Shown piece by piece: positions 51,242 through 60,594 of a stretch of 64,000 nt of DNA. The position numbers were made by a program, and so were the translations under genes. Numbering within the stretch: the stretch's first letter is position 1; every line of letters begins with the position of its first letter. A model generated the notes under the pieces. It ran no database searches. It was not told the origin of the DNA and worked only from the letters and a program-made list of their open reading frames with translations. Source of the stretch: Sphingomonas sp. CFBP 13720 (GTDB lineage: Bacteria > Pseudomonadota > Alphaproteobacteria > Sphingomonadales > Sphingomonadaceae); NCBI RefSeq assembly GCF_014842075.1, contig NZ_JACYVA010000002.1:366948-430947 (forward strand). Reading direction: 5' to 3'.

Positions 51242-52042
51242 ATGATATCCACCCGCCCGGCCGCGATCGCGCTTGCCCTCTCGCTCGGCTTCGGCATGTC
51301 CCCCGCCATTGCGCAGGACAGCGCGCCGCGCGAACCCCGTCGCACCCGGATCGGGCTGGGACCGCAACTGGTGCCGAGCTATCCCGGCGCCGATTCGGTC
51401 AGCCTGCGTCCGTTCATCGACGTATCGCGCACGCGCGGCGACACCCCCTTCGCGTTCGAGGCCCCCGACGAGAGCGCCGGGCTGCCGGTCGTCACCACGC
51501 GCGGGTTCCAGTTCGGCCCCGCCTTCGGGTTCGAAGGACGGCGGCGCAGCGGCGAGGTCGGCGGCGCGCTGCCCTCGGTCGGGTTTACCGTCGAGCTGGG
51601 CGGCTTCGCGCAATATGCGATCGGCGATTCGCTACGCGTCCGGGTAGAGGCGCGACAGGGGCTGGGCGGGCACAAGGGGCTGATCGCCAATGTCGGGGCG
51701 GATTACATCGCGCGCGACGGGGACCGCTGGCTGTTCTCGATCGGGCCGCGCGTGACGTTGGCCGACGCCCGCTACCACCGTGCCTATTTCGGCGTGGTCC
51801 CGGTCGACGCGGCGGCATCGGGCCTGCCCGCCTTTCGTGCCGATGGCGGGGTACAGGCGATCGGGGCAACGGCGGGCCTGCTGCGCCAGTTCACGTCGCG
51901 CTGGGGCGTCTATGGCTATACCCGGTACGACCGGCTGGCGGGCGATCCCGCCCGATCGCCGGTCGTCCGCACCTTCGGTTCGCGCAACCAGCTTTCGGGC
52001 GGGCTGGCGTTGACCTACACCTTCGGGCGCGGCGTGCGGTAA
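51242..52042 (+). CDS. MipA/OmpV-family outer-membrane protein
   Basis: A 266-residue protein with a signal peptide (MISTRPAAIALALSLGFGMS...AIAQ). The mature part is a beta-barrel pattern: IGLGPQLVPSYPGADSVSLR (the MipA 'p.YpGs' motif), GFQFGPAFGFEGRRR, LGGFAQYAIGDSLRVRVEAR, and a C-terminal LSGGLALTYTFGRGVR. MipA in E. coli scaffolds murein enzymes; the wider family is porin-like. It is divergent from topA. Confidence 0.87.
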   Translation: MISTRPAAIALALSLGFGMSPAIAQDSAPREPRRTRIGLGPQLVPSYPGADSVSLRPFIDVSRTRGDTPFAFEAPDESAGLPVVTTRGFQFGPAFGFEGRRRSGEVGGALPSVGFTVELGGFAQYAIGDSLRVRVEARQGLGGHKGLIANVGADYIARDGDRWLFSIGPRVTLADARYHRAYFGVVPVDAAASGLPAFRADGGVQAIGATAGLLRQFTSRWGVYGYTRYDRLAGDPARSPVVRTFGSRNQLSGGLALTYTFGRGVR

Positions 52043-52049
52043 GCATCGG

Positions 52050-53141
52050 TCAGCCGATCAACCCCACCCTTCCCCCCGCATGCCGCTCCAGCCGCCCGGC
52101 CAACTCCAGTTCCAGCAGCACCGTCTGCACCACTGCCGGCGCGCAGTCCGCCTGCCGGATCAGTTCGTCGACGATGACCGGCACCGGCCCCAGCAATCCG
52201 GTGATCCTGCGGCGGTCGCCGTCGCCCGCATCCGCCGCAACCCGTTCGCCGGCATAGCCGCCGCCGGTCGATCGTACCGCGCGCGGATCGATCGGGCGCA
52301 GCATCTCCGCCACGTCGGCTGCCGACTGCACCAGCGTCGCACCGTCGCGGATCAGCAGGTTGCACCCCTGCGCACGCGGATCGAGCGGCGATCCGGGCAC
52401 CGCCATCACCTCGCGCCCCGCCTCTCCCGCCAGCCGTGCGGTGATGAGCGAGCCGGATCGCGGCGCGGCCTCCACCACTACCGTGCCCAGCGCCATGCCG
52501 GCGATGATCCGGTTGCGCGACGGGAAATGGCGGGCCAGCGGCTGCGTCCCCGGCGGCTGTTCGGCGACCAGCAGGCCGCGTACCGCTACGTCCTCCTGCA
52601 ACCCTGCGTTTTCCGGCGGAAACGTCACGTCGATGCCGCTGGCGATCACGCCGACCGTGCCGTGCGCGATCGATCCTTGATGCGCGGCGGTATCGATGCC
52701 GCGCGCCAGCCCCGACACCACGGTAAAGCCCGCCGCGCCCAGTTCGTCGGCCTGTTCGCGCGCGAACCGGCATGCCGCCGCCGATGCGTTGCGCGCGCCG
52801 ACCATCGCCACGCATGGCCGCGCCAGCAACCCGGCATCGCCGCGCACGATCAGCGCGGGGGGCGCGGTGTCGATCTCCGCCAGCAGCGATGGATATCCGG
52901 CGTCACCGATCAGCAGATACCGGCCGCCCAGCGCGCGGACCGTCGCGATCTCGCGCCGCACCTGCGCCTCGTCCGCCAGCGTCGGTGCGCGGCCGCCACC
53001 CCGCGCCGCCAGTCCCGGCAGCGCGGCGATCGCCGCGGCCGCATCGCCATAGCGCGCGATCAACTGACGGAACGTCACCGGGCCGATCCGCGCCGACCGA
53101 ATCAGCCGCAACGCCGCCAGTCGCTCGCCCGTGTCACGCAC
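52050..53141 (-). CDS. dprA: DNA-processing protein DprA
   Basis: Loads RecA on incoming single-stranded DNA during transformation. 363 residues from GTG: an N-terminal helical SAM-like domain (ALRLIRSARIGPVTFRQLIA), the Rossmann core (VAMVGARNASAAACRFA; VSGLARGIDTAAHQGSI; PSRNRIIAGMALGTVVVEA; SGSLITARLA; VPGSPLDPRAQGCNLLIRDG) and a C-terminal winged-helix domain (LLGPVPVIVDELIRQADCAP). The start overlaps the plsY stop by 8 bases; plsY-dprA-topA is a common alphaproteobacterial order, here with a MipA-like gene inserted between dprA and topA. Confidence 0.96.
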   Translation of the reverse strand: MRDTGERLAALRLIRSARIGPVTFRQLIARYGDAAAAIAALPGLAARGGGRAPTLADEAQVRREIATVRALGGRYLLIGDAGYPSLLAEIDTAPPALIVRGDAGLLARPCVAMVGARNASAAACRFAREQADELGAAGFTVVSGLARGIDTAAHQGSIAHGTVGVIASGIDVTFPPENAGLQEDVAVRGLLVAEQPPGTQPLARHFPSRNRIIAGMALGTVVVEAAPRSGSLITARLAGEAGREVMAVPGSPLDPRAQGCNLLIRDGATLVQSAADVAEMLRPIDPRAVRSTGGGYAGERVAADAGDGDRRRITGLLGPVPVIVDELIRQADCAPAVVQTVLLELELAGRLERHAGGRVGLIG

Positions 53142-53754
53142 CCGGGCGGCCGATCTTCGGCTCTCGCCCGGCGATCAGCCGCTCGATATTCGCGCGATGC
53201 TTCCACACGAGGACCGCGGCAAGCCCGAGGAACGGTAGCACCAGATCGAACCGGCCCGCCCATGCCGCGACGATCGGCGCGGAGATCGCCGCCGCGATCC
53301 CTGCCACCGACGATATCCGCAGCGACGCCAGCAACCCGATCCACACGACCGCATAGGCCAGGCCGCTTTCCCAGTGCAGCGCCACGACCACGCCCATCAT
53401 CGTCGCGACGCCCTTGCCGCCACGGAACCGCAGCCACACCGGGTAGCAATGCCCGATGAACGCCGCGACGCCCGCCGCCAGTTCGTGGCCCGGCAACAGC
53501 GCGGCGGCGATCCACACCGCGACCGCCCCCTTCAACAGGTCGAGCAGCAGCGTCGCCGCCGCCAGCCCCTTGCGCCCGGTGCGCAGCACGTTGGTCGCGC
53601 CGATATTGCCCGATCCGATCGTGCGCAGGTCGCCCGCCCCGGCGACGCGGGTCAGCAGGATGCCCCACGGCACCGAACCCAGCAGATAACCTATCAGCAC
53701 CGCCGCAACGGTCGGCAACGAGGAAATGTCGCTCGGCAGAATGGCCCCCTGCAT
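53134..53754 (-). CDS. plsY: Glycerol-3-phosphate acyltransferase PlsY
   Basis: Transfers acyl from acyl-phosphate to glycerol 3-phosphate in the inner membrane. 206 residues, five membrane helices, and the PlsY motifs GSGNIGATNVLRT, GHCYPVWLRFRGGKGVAT and a C-terminal HRANIERLIAGREPKIG. ATG 53754 was taken as start. Confidence 0.96.
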   Translation of the reverse strand: MQGAILPSDISSLPTVAAVLIGYLLGSVPWGILLTRVAGAGDLRTIGSGNIGATNVLRTGRKGLAAATLLLDLLKGAVAVWIAAALLPGHELAAGVAAFIGHCYPVWLRFRGGKGVATMMGVVVALHWESGLAYAVVWIGLLASLRISSVAGIAAAISAPIVAAWAGRFDLVLPFLGLAAVLVWKHRANIERLIAGREPKIGRPGA

Positions 53755-53827
53755 GCTTGCCGTCCAAGGGACACAGGGTAAGGGGTAAGCGGACCGCATG
53801 CAACGCAGCCCCAGCGAAAGCCCGAAA

Positions 53828-54625
53828 ATGCCCGCTTCCGATCAACCGATCCTGTTCTTCGATTCGGGGATCGGCGGGCTGTCGGTCGTCGCGCCGACCC
53901 GCGGGTTGCTGCCGACCGTGCCGATCGTCCATGTCGCCGATTCGGCGGGATTTCCCTATGGGACGAAAACCGAAGCGGAGATTGCCGGCCGGGTGCCTGC
54001 GCTGCTCGGACGGCTGGTCGAACGCTATCGACCGCGTCTGGTGGTGATCGCATGCAACACCGCGTCGACCATCGCGCTGGGCGCGGTGCGCGCCGCGCTC
54101 GACCTGCCCGTCGTCGGCACCGTGCCGGCAATCCGCCCGGCCGCCGCGATCAGCCATACGCGCGTCATCGGCGTGCTGGGAACGAACGCCACGGTCCGTC
54201 AGCCCTATGTCGACGATCTGGCCGAACGGTTCGCGGGCGACTGCACCGTCCTGCGCCATGGGTCGGCGGCGCTGGTCGAACTGGCGGAGGCGGCGCTGGC
54301 CGGCACCCCACCGCCGCCCGACCGTATCGCCGCCGAACTCGCCGGACTGTTCGCGCAGCCCGATGGCGACCGGATCGACGTCATCGTCAACGCCTGCACC
54401 CATTTTCCACTGCTCGAAGCCGACATGACCGCCATCGCGCCGCATGTCCGCTTCGTCGACGGCGGCCCCGGCATCGCCCGCCGGATCGCGGTACTGACGG
54501 CGGGACAGGCGTTCCCGGACGCCGCCGTTCCCGGCACGCTGGTTTTCACCCGGCTGGGCGAACGCGAACGGACGCTGGCGGCGGCGCTCGGGTCGTACGG
54601 GTTCGGGCGACTCGAGGCGCTGTAG
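53828..54625 (+). CDS. murI: Glutamate racemase
   Basis: Makes D-glutamate for peptidoglycan. 265 residues: ILFFDSGIGGLSVV (catalytic-site start), FPYGTKTEAEI, first catalytic Cys in VVIACNTASTIAL and second in VNACTHFPLLEADM. I chose ATG 53828, next to the conserved start; an in-frame ATG at 53798 would add ten residues. Divergent from plsY. Confidence 0.95.
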   Translation: MPASDQPILFFDSGIGGLSVVAPTRGLLPTVPIVHVADSAGFPYGTKTEAEIAGRVPALLGRLVERYRPRLVVIACNTASTIALGAVRAALDLPVVGTVPAIRPAAAISHTRVIGVLGTNATVRQPYVDDLAERFAGDCTVLRHGSAALVELAEAALAGTPPPPDRIAAELAGLFAQPDGDRIDVIVNACTHFPLLEADMTAIAPHVRFVDGGPGIARRIAVLTAGQAFPDAAVPGTLVFTRLGERERTLAAALGSYGFGRLEAL

Positions 54626-54662
54626 GGCGGGCAGGGCGAAGCTTCTGCCGTCCGCCCCCTCC

Positions 54663-54715
54663 CCGTTCGCTTCGAGTAGCGATCGAGCGTAGCCGAGCGC
54701 GCGTATCGAGAAGGT
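54663..54715. repeat. Dispersed repeat (family A) after murI
   Basis: A copy of the family A repeat: TTCGAGTAGCGATCGAGCGT then AGCCGAGCGCGCGTATCGAGAAGG. It shares over 30 contiguous-to-near-identical positions with the copy at 6600-6642 and, more loosely, with 61573-61625. Confidence 0.8.
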
Positions 54716-54751
54716 CCCTCCCCCACACACAACTACCGCCCCCCGCCCCTG

Positions 54752-54764
54752 GGACAATTTGTCC
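54752..54764. promoter_or_regulatory. Palindrome in the hemA promoter region
   Basis: GGACAA-T-TTGTCC, a perfect 6-bp inverted repeat around one base, 71 bases before the hemA ATG. It is a candidate operator; it does not match the FNR box (TTGAT-N4-ATCAA). Confidence 0.4.
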
Positions 54765-54805
54765 AGCCGCCCGATGACACTAACCGCTTTTATCCGCTGG
54801 CAACC

Positions 54806-54834
54806 GGGGGTGTGTGACGATACACACACGCCCC
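54806..54834 (+). promoter_or_regulatory. RNA hairpin flush against the hemA start codon
   Basis: GGGG (54806-54809) and GTGTGTG (54810-54816) pair with CACACAC (54823-54829) and CCCC (54831-54834), with one bulged G (54830) and loop ACGATA. The last paired base is next to ATG 54835, and the only purine-rich ribosome site (GGGGG) is inside the left arm. The hairpin should therefore control hemA translation. Confidence 0.55.
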
Positions 54835-56079
54835 ATGAGCATCGACGCAAGTCCGGCCCGCTCGGTCGACTATAACCGTGTATTCGCGCAGGCGATTGAC
54901 CGCCTGCACGAAGAAGGCCGCTACCGCGTCTTCATCGACATCCTGCGCAACAAGGGACAGTTCCCCAATGCGCGGTGCTTCGCCGGGCATAACGGGCCGA
55001 AGCCGATCACGGTGTGGTGTTCCAACGACTATCTCGCCATGGGGCAGCATCCCGCCGTCATCGCGGCGATGGAGGACGCGTTGCACGACGTCGGCGCGGG
55101 TTCCGGCGGCACGCGCAACATCGGCGGCAACACGCACTACCATATCGATCTCGAAAACGAGCTGGCCGACCTGCACGACAAACAGGCCGCGTTGCTGTTC
55201 ACCTCGGGCTATGTCTCGAACGAGGCGACGCTGTCGACGATCGCGCGAATCCTGCCGGGCTGCGTGATCTTTTCGGACGAACTGAACCACGCGTCGATGA
55301 TCGCGGGCATCCGGCATTCGGGCTGCGAAAAACGCGTCTTCCGCCACAACGACCTTGCGCATCTCGAAGAATTGCTGGCCGCCGAGGATCCCGAACTTCC
55401 CAAGCTGATCGCGTTCGAAAGCGTGTACTCGATGGACGGCGACGTCGCGCCGATCCATGCGATCTGCGACCTTGCCGACAAGTACAACGCACTGACCTAT
55501 CTGGACGAAGTCCACGCCGTCGGCATGTACGGCGCGCGCGGCGGCGGCATTTCCGAACGCGATGACGCGGCGTCGCGCATCACCATCGTCGAAGGCACGC
55601 TGGGCAAGGCGTTCGGCGTGATGGGCGGCTATATCGCCGCCGATCGCACGGTGATCGACGTGATCCGCAGCTATGCGCCGGGCTTTATCTTCACCACCAG
55701 CCTGTCGCCGGTGCTGGTCGCGGGCGCGCTCGCCAGCGTGCGGCACCTGAAGGCGTCGAGCACGGAGCGCGACGGACAACAGGCGGCAGCGACGATGCTG
55801 AAGCGGATGTTCGCCGATGCCGGGCTACCCGTGATGGATACCACGACGCATATCGTGCCGCTGATGGTCGGCGACCCGGTCAAGGCCAAGCGGATCAGCG
55901 ACATCCTGCTGCGCGAATATGGCGTGTACGTGCAGCCGATCAATTATCCGACCGTCCCGCGCGGGACCGAGCGGCTGCGCTTCACACCGGGTCCGGCGCA
56001 CGACACGGCGATGATGCGCGACCTGACCCAGGCGCTGGTCGAAATCTGGGGCCGGCTCGAACTGCGCAAGGCGGCCTGA
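54835..56079 (+). CDS. hemA: 5-aminolevulinate synthase
   Basis: Condenses glycine and succinyl-CoA to 5-aminolevulinate, the first step of heme synthesis in alphaproteobacteria. 414 residues of the alpha-oxoamine synthase family: [65 protein letters not shown], the PLP lysine in [15 protein letters not shown] and [17 protein letters not shown] at 54814 is in frame but lies inside the leader hairpin, so ATG 54835 is preferred. Confidence 0.96.
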   Translation: MSIDASPARSVDYNRVFAQAIDRLHEEGRYRVFIDILRNKGQFPNARCFAGHNGPKPITVWCSNDYLAMGQHPAVIAAMEDALHDVGAGSGGTRNIGGNTHYHIDLENELADLHDKQAALLFTSGYVSNEATLSTIARILPGCVIFSDELNHASMIAGIRHSGCEKRVFRHNDLAHLEELLAAEDPELPKLIAFESVYSMDGDVAPIHAICDLADKYNALTYLDEVHAVGMYGARGGGISERDDAASRITIVEGTLGKAFGVMGGYIAADRTVIDVIRSYAPGFIFTTSLSPVLVAGALASVRHLKASSTERDGQQAAATMLKRMFADAGLPVMDTTTHIVPLMVGDPVKAKRISDILLREYGVYVQPINYPTVPRGTERLRFTPGPAHDTAMMRDLTQALVEIWGRLELRKAA

Positions 56080-56261
56080 GCGGGATAGCGTTCGACGGCA
56101 TCGTCCAAAGCGTCGCTGGCCCGGTTTTGATCGAGTTGCACCCCGCTCGGGTAGCGACTGATCCGCACCGCAACCGGGCGCGATAGCCCTCTAACGCCTC
56201 CGTGCTACCGGCTAGACCGACCAGCGTCGAACCGTCGGAGCTCTTCGCCGGTTCTGACCGC

Positions 56262-56753
56262 TTAGTACCGGTCCACAAGCAGCCCGGCGATCAGCGTCAA
56301 TGTCCCAAGCCCGACCGATAACGGCACCCGCAGCCGCATCCACCACGCCGGCACATGCCCCGCGCGCAGCAGCGCGAGGTCCACGAGCAGCGAGGCGAAC
56401 AGCCCGGCGGCAAGGATCGCGGCGCCCGACACGACCGACGCGAAAAACACCATGCCCGCCGCCAGCGCGATCAGGCTCGGCATCACCGCGATCGTCAGCC
56501 AGAATGTCAGCGCCGCACCGGCAACGCGCGCCGCCGCCGCACCCCACCACATACCGCCCAGAAAACTTAGGATGAGCGCGCCGTACAACAGCGCGAGCGC
56601 CAGTGCCATGCCGCCGCGTATCGGGTCGAACATCCAGATCCCGATGGCGACAAGCGGCGGCAATAGTCCGGCATAGCCGAGCAGCGCCGCCGTGGCCGGA
56701 AGGCGTGGGCGCTCGAGGGGCGCGGCCGGATCGGTCGCGGCAACGTCAGTCAC
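56262..56753 (-). CDS. DUF3429 membrane protein
   Basis: A 163-residue protein with about five membrane helices: ATAALLGYAGLLPPLVAIGI, ALALALLYGALILSFLGGMWWG (the DUF3429 'y.a.ilsFlgGi.WG' signature), TFWLTIAVMPSLIALAAGMV, ASVVSGAAILAAGLFASLLV and a last helix ending LLVDRY. Function unknown. It overlaps the upstream lipoprotein gene by 8 bases. Confidence 0.85.
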   Translation of the reverse strand: MTDVAATDPAAPLERPRLPATAALLGYAGLLPPLVAIGIWMFDPIRGGMALALALLYGALILSFLGGMWWGAAAARVAGAALTFWLTIAVMPSLIALAAGMVFFASVVSGAAILAAGLFASLLVDLALLRAGHVPAWWMRLRVPLSVGLGTLTLIAGLLVDRY

Positions 56754-57231
56754 GACAATATCCCTCGCCGCTCTTCACGATCAGGCAATCGCGCTTGTCC
56801 GCCAGATATTTAAGCCCCGTCGCCGCGCCATCGCCCGGCTTCAACATTTCCGCCAGACCGTTGCGGGTGAACGCGATGCCCTGCGGACCGACCGTCCCCG
56901 CGAACGTCCCCCGATTGTCGAGGTCGTATTGCATGTCCAGCGTGACCCCGGCGGGGACCGCGGCGACGTTCAGCACCATTCCCTCGACGCCGATCCATCG
57001 ACCCAGATAGGGTGTCGCATCGACCGACGTCCCGCTGGCCGATGGACCCGGCGTCGGCGTCGCGCTGGCGCTCGCACTGGGCGTCGGCGTCGGCGAGGCA
57101 GCGGGCACCAGCGTCGCCTCCGCACTGTTGTCGATCGCCGCCTGCGTGGCGCGGCCTTCGTCGCGCCGCTCGTTCGCACTGCACCCCGCGGCCAGCAGCG
57201 CCACCCCGACGATCATTCGCTTGCCCAACAT
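56746..57231 (-). CDS. Small lipoprotein
   Basis: A 161-residue protein with a lipoprotein signal (MLGKRMIVGVALLAAGC), a Ser/Pro/Thr/Ala linker with the near-repeat SPTPTPSASASATPTPGPSA and a small C-terminal domain (YLGRWIGVEGMVLNV ... GVTLDMQYDLDNRGTFAG) ending in a Cys pair (DCLIVKSGEGYC). GAGAGGAACGCGG precedes ATG 57231. Upstream of and overlapping the DUF3429 gene; divergent from rpiB. Function unknown. Confidence 0.75.
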   Translation of the reverse strand: MLGKRMIVGVALLAAGCSANERRDEGRATQAAIDNSAEATLVPAASPTPTPSASASATPTPGPSASGTSVDATPYLGRWIGVEGMVLNVAAVPAGVTLDMQYDLDNRGTFAGTVGPQGIAFTRNGLAEMLKPGDGAATGLKYLADKRDCLIVKSGEGYCRD

Positions 57232-57298
57232 CCGCGTTCCTCTCGCTGCCCCCAATGCCGGCCTAGCGCTCGCGGTTCCCTGCGGCTACAGCGCCGAC

Positions 57299-57739
57299 AT
57301 GGCCCGCATCGCAATCGCATCCGACCACGCCGCACTCGTGCTCAAGTCCGACCTCGCCACATGGCTGCAGGATGAGGGGCACGAGGTCGCCGATCTCGGC
57401 CCGCATGACGGGGCCAGCGTCGACTATCCCGACTATGGCTATCGGCTGGCACAGGCGGTCGAACGCGGCGATGCCACGTTCGGCATCGCATTGTGCGGAT
57501 CGGGCATCGGCATCTCGATCGCGGTCAACCGCGTCGCCGCCTGCCGCTGCGCACTGGTCGCCGAACCGCTGTCGGCGGCGCTGGCCCGCGAGCATAACGA
57601 TGCCAACGTCCTTGCGATGGGCGCGCGGCTGATCGGTACGGAAATGGCGAAGGCGTGCGTATCGGCATTCCTTGCCACCCCGTTCGGCGGCGATCGCCAC
57701 CAGCGTCGCGTCGACAAGCTGGGCACGCCGCCCGCCTGA
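57299..57739 (+). CDS. rpiB: Ribose 5-phosphate isomerase B
   Basis: Interconverts ribose 5-phosphate and ribulose 5-phosphate. 146 residues of the RpiB/LacAB fold: IASDHAALVLKSDLATWL, DYPDYGYRLAQAVERGDATF, the catalytic Cys in GIALCGSGIGISIAVNR and REHNDANVLAMGARLIG. In many alphaproteobacteria rpiB lies just upstream of glyA and nrdR; here a leftward acyltransferase gene separates it from that set. Confidence 0.95.
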   Translation: MARIAIASDHAALVLKSDLATWLQDEGHEVADLGPHDGASVDYPDYGYRLAQAVERGDATFGIALCGSGIGISIAVNRVAACRCALVAEPLSAALAREHNDANVLAMGARLIGTEMAKACVSAFLATPFGGDRHQRRVDKLGTPPA

Positions 57740-57773
57740 CCCTCCGGCAACCCGGGACAGGCGGCTGGCCGCG

Positions 57774-58934
57774 CTACGCCGCAGTACCGCTGCGCGCGGC
57801 CGTCATCCATACCGGCGCGATGTTCAAACGGCGCAGCACATTGCGTCCCGCGCGCCCTGTACTCACGATGATCCGGCGTACGATCTTCTGCGACGGCCTT
57901 TCGATGCAGTGGAAGCTGGCGAACGATACCACCACCGTCGCTGCCAGTGCCGCGACGATCTGCACCGCATGCGGCGTGTCGAGCGGGACGAGCAGGTTTC
58001 GGACGCCGGCCATCACCGGAACGTGCAGCAGGTAGATCGAGAAACTATACGCCCCCAACGCACGAGCGAAGCGATTGCCGAATACCGCGTCCGCGAAACG
58101 GGTCTCGACCGTGAAGGCAAGGACGATGGCCCCGAAAGCCAGCGCCATCGGCAGGCTGCCATAGACGCGGCCGAGTTCCCATCCGAAGGCGGTAGCGGTC
58201 TTGTCGACCGGCACTACGCCGGCAAGGACCAGCGCGATCAGGCCGATCCCGGTCGATTGCGTGCAGAACGCCGCGAACTTGCTGATCCGCGAGACGCCGA
58301 TCGCGTTTCGCAGCACCGCTACCGCCACGCCAACCAGAAAGATGTGGAGCTTGTTCAGCACCGTACCGCCGGGAAACGCCGGATGCGCGACGATGAGCAG
58401 CGCCGTGACGATCGCCAGCAGCGGCGCGATGCGTACGACGTTGCGGCTCGCGAACAGGAACCAGATGCCGATGAACACGAAATAGAATTCGATCTCGGGC
58501 GGGATCGACCAGAAGACATAGTCGCTGCCGAGGAACAGCATGTGTTCCACGAATCCGCTGGTATCCAGATAGTAGACGAAATCCTGCCCGATATACCGCG
58601 ACAACAGGTAACAGCCGATGATCGCAAGATAATAGGCCGGCACGACACGCGACAGGCGCGCCGCGATGTAGTGGAACGCGGATGCAGCATCGAACGGCTT
58701 GAACAGATACAGATGGCCCATCAGGAACCCGCTGAGCACGAAGAAGATCATTACGCCGAACGTGCCGGCCTGCGGCAATTTCGTGTCAATCAGTCCCAGT
58801 TGCGGAAGGTGCGCCAGCACGACCAGCAATGCCGCGAATCCTCGCAACCCGTCCAGCGGTGCGATATGTCCGCGCACACGCGCCGATGATGCCGCGCGTC
58901 CGACCGGACGGCCGGACCCGGTCCCAGTGTCCAT
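57774..58934 (-). CDS. Acyltransferase-3 family membrane protein
   Basis: A 386-residue protein with about ten membrane helices. It begins IAPLDGLRGFAALLVVLAHL, the family signature with the key His, followed by MIFFVLSGFLMGHLYLF and YYLDTSG. It resembles OafA/ExoZ-type O-acetyl- or succinyltransferases that decorate polysaccharides. It splits the usual rpiB-glyA pair and its codon use is slightly less GC-biased, which suggests insertion. Confidence 0.88.
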   Translation of the reverse strand: MDTGTGSGRPVGRAASSARVRGHIAPLDGLRGFAALLVVLAHLPQLGLIDTKLPQAGTFGVMIFFVLSGFLMGHLYLFKPFDAASAFHYIAARLSRVVPAYYLAIIGCYLLSRYIGQDFVYYLDTSGFVEHMLFLGSDYVFWSIPPEIEFYFVFIGIWFLFASRNVVRIAPLLAIVTALLIVAHPAFPGGTVLNKLHIFLVGVAVAVLRNAIGVSRISKFAAFCTQSTGIGLIALVLAGVVPVDKTATAFGWELGRVYGSLPMALAFGAIVLAFTVETRFADAVFGNRFARALGAYSFSIYLLHVPVMAGVRNLLVPLDTPHAVQIVAALAATVVVSFASFHCIERPSQKIVRRIIVSTGRAGRNVLRRLNIAPVWMTAARSGTAA

Positions 58935-59174
58935 ATTCGCCAACCCCCGTTCGGCCCCCCGGCCGATTGTCGACCCTGATGACGGGCCTCCAATGAACTC
59001 CGTATACGGACGGATGCATCTTGGCGTCAACCAACTGCCAATTGACAGCGATATGAACCAATACATGATTAGAGTTTGCGTCTATTGCAAATAATCTGAT
59101 CCTCGCCGTAAACTACTCGCTCGACATGGTTTTCCCGCCAAAGCCTTCCGGTTTCGTGCGAGAGCCCCGCCCCG

Positions 59175-59215
59175 AACGCCACGGTCCAGCGCGAAACCCC
59201 GCAACGGGTGGCGTT
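59175..59215 (+). promoter_or_regulatory. Hairpin in the glyA leader
   Basis: AACGCCAC (59175-59182) and GTGGCGTT (59208-59215) form a perfect 8-bp stem around 25 bases and are followed by TTGAGGAC, leaving a TTTT at 59214-59217. It could act as an attenuator or leader structure. The rest of the 338-base gap from 58935 holds no gene; the part near 59040-59110 is A/T-rich and probably carries the divergent promoters. Confidence 0.35.
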
Positions 59216-59272
59216 TTGAGGACGGCGGGACTACAGCGCGCGCGATCATGTTTTTCCCGTGGAGCCGCCCCG

Positions 59273-60586
59273 ATGAGCACCAGCCCCCAGATCCTCGACC
59301 AGTTTCGTCCCGACGGATTCTTCGATCGCGGCCTTGCCGATGTCGACCCCGCCGTCTTTGCCGGCGTCTCGCACGAACTGGAACGCGAACGTTATCAGAT
59401 CGAACTGATCGCGAGCGAGAACATCGTGTCGAAGGCGGTGCTGGAGGCGCAGGGCAGCGTCTTCACCAACAAATATGCCGAAGGCTATCCGGGCAAGCGC
59501 TATTATCAGGGCTGCCATCCCTCGGACGAGGTCGAGACGCTGGCGATCGAGCGTGCGAAGCAGTTGTTCGGCTGCGGCTTCGCCAACGTCCAGCCGCATT
59601 CGGGCGCGCAGGCCAATGGTGCGGTGATGCTGGCGCTGACCAAGCCCGGTGACACGATCCTCGGCATGAGCCTCGACGCGGGCGGCCATCTGACGCACGG
59701 CGCGCGGGCGGCGATGTCGGGCAAATGGTTCAACGCGATCCAATATGGCGTCGACCGCGAAACCCATCTGATCGACTATGCGGAGGTCGAGCGGCTGGCG
59801 AAGGAACATCGCCCCACGCTGATCATCGCGGGGGGATCTGCCTATCCGCGCCATATCGACTTCGCGAAATTCCGTGCGATCGCCGATGAAGTCGGCGCGA
59901 CCTTCATGGTCGACATGGCGCATTTCGCCGGCATCGTCGCGGCAGGGCTGCACCCCACGCCGTTCGGCCACGCGCACGTCGTGACGACCACCACGCACAA
60001 GACGCTGCGCGGCCCGCGCGGCGGCATGGTGCTGACCGACGACGAAAAGATCGCCAAGAAGATCAATTCGGCGGTGTTCCCCGGATTGCAGGGCGGCCCG
60101 CTGATGCACGTCATCGCGGCCAAGGCAGTGGCGTTCGGCGAAGCGCTGCGCCCCGAGTTCAAGGACTATATCGCCGCCGTCGTGGAGAATGCGAAGATCC
60201 TCGCCGCCACGCTCAAGGAACGCGGTGCGAACCTCGTCGCCGGGGGCACCGATACCCACCTTGCGCTGGTCGACCTGACCCCGCTGGACGTCACCGGCAA
60301 GGACGCGGACGAAGCGCTGGAGCGCGCCGCGATCACCTGCAACAAGAACGGCATTCCGTTCGACCCGCTGCCCCCGGTCAAGACCAGCGGCATCCGCGTC
60401 GGATCGCCCGCCGGCACCACGCGCGGCTTCGGCACCGCCGAGTTCCGCGAGATCGGCAATATGGTCGCCGACGTGCTCGACGGCCTGCGCGCCAAGGGCG
60501 AAACGGGGGATCAAGCGGTCGAGGCGGACGTTAAGGCCCGTGTCCGCACGCTGTGCGAACGCTTCCCGATCTACCCCGGCCTGTAA
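59273..60586 (+). CDS. glyA: Serine hydroxymethyltransferase
   Basis: Interconverts serine and glycine with tetrahydrofolate. 437 residues: [52 protein letters not shown], the PLP lysine in [15 protein letters not shown], and [18 protein letters not shown] 59273 with GGAG upstream was chosen because it gives the family start; an upstream open frame overlaps the leader hairpin. Confidence 0.97.
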   Translation: MSTSPQILDQFRPDGFFDRGLADVDPAVFAGVSHELERERYQIELIASENIVSKAVLEAQGSVFTNKYAEGYPGKRYYQGCHPSDEVETLAIERAKQLFGCGFANVQPHSGAQANGAVMLALTKPGDTILGMSLDAGGHLTHGARAAMSGKWFNAIQYGVDRETHLIDYAEVERLAKEHRPTLIIAGGSAYPRHIDFAKFRAIADEVGATFMVDMAHFAGIVAAGLHPTPFGHAHVVTTTTHKTLRGPRGGMVLTDDEKIAKKINSAVFPGLQGGPLMHVIAAKAVAFGEALRPEFKDYIAAVVENAKILAATLKERGANLVAGGTDTHLALVDLTPLDVTGKDADEALERAAITCNKNGIPFDPLPPVKTSGIRVGSPAGTTRGFGTAEFREIGNMVADVLDGLRAKGETGDQAVEADVKARVRTLCERFPIYPGL

Positions 60587-60594
60587 GGATCATC

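Noticed and set aside
48795-51245. An 816-codon rightward open frame over topA
   Set aside because: Antisense shadow of topoisomerase I.
54814-54834. hemA start at the in-frame GTG 54814
   Set aside because: The ribosome site would be only 3 bases away, and the added residues would be encoded inside the leader hairpin; ATG 54835 fits the family start better.
59100-59272. Glycine riboswitch before glyA
   Set aside because: The conserved glycine aptamer core is not visible; only a simple hairpin is present.
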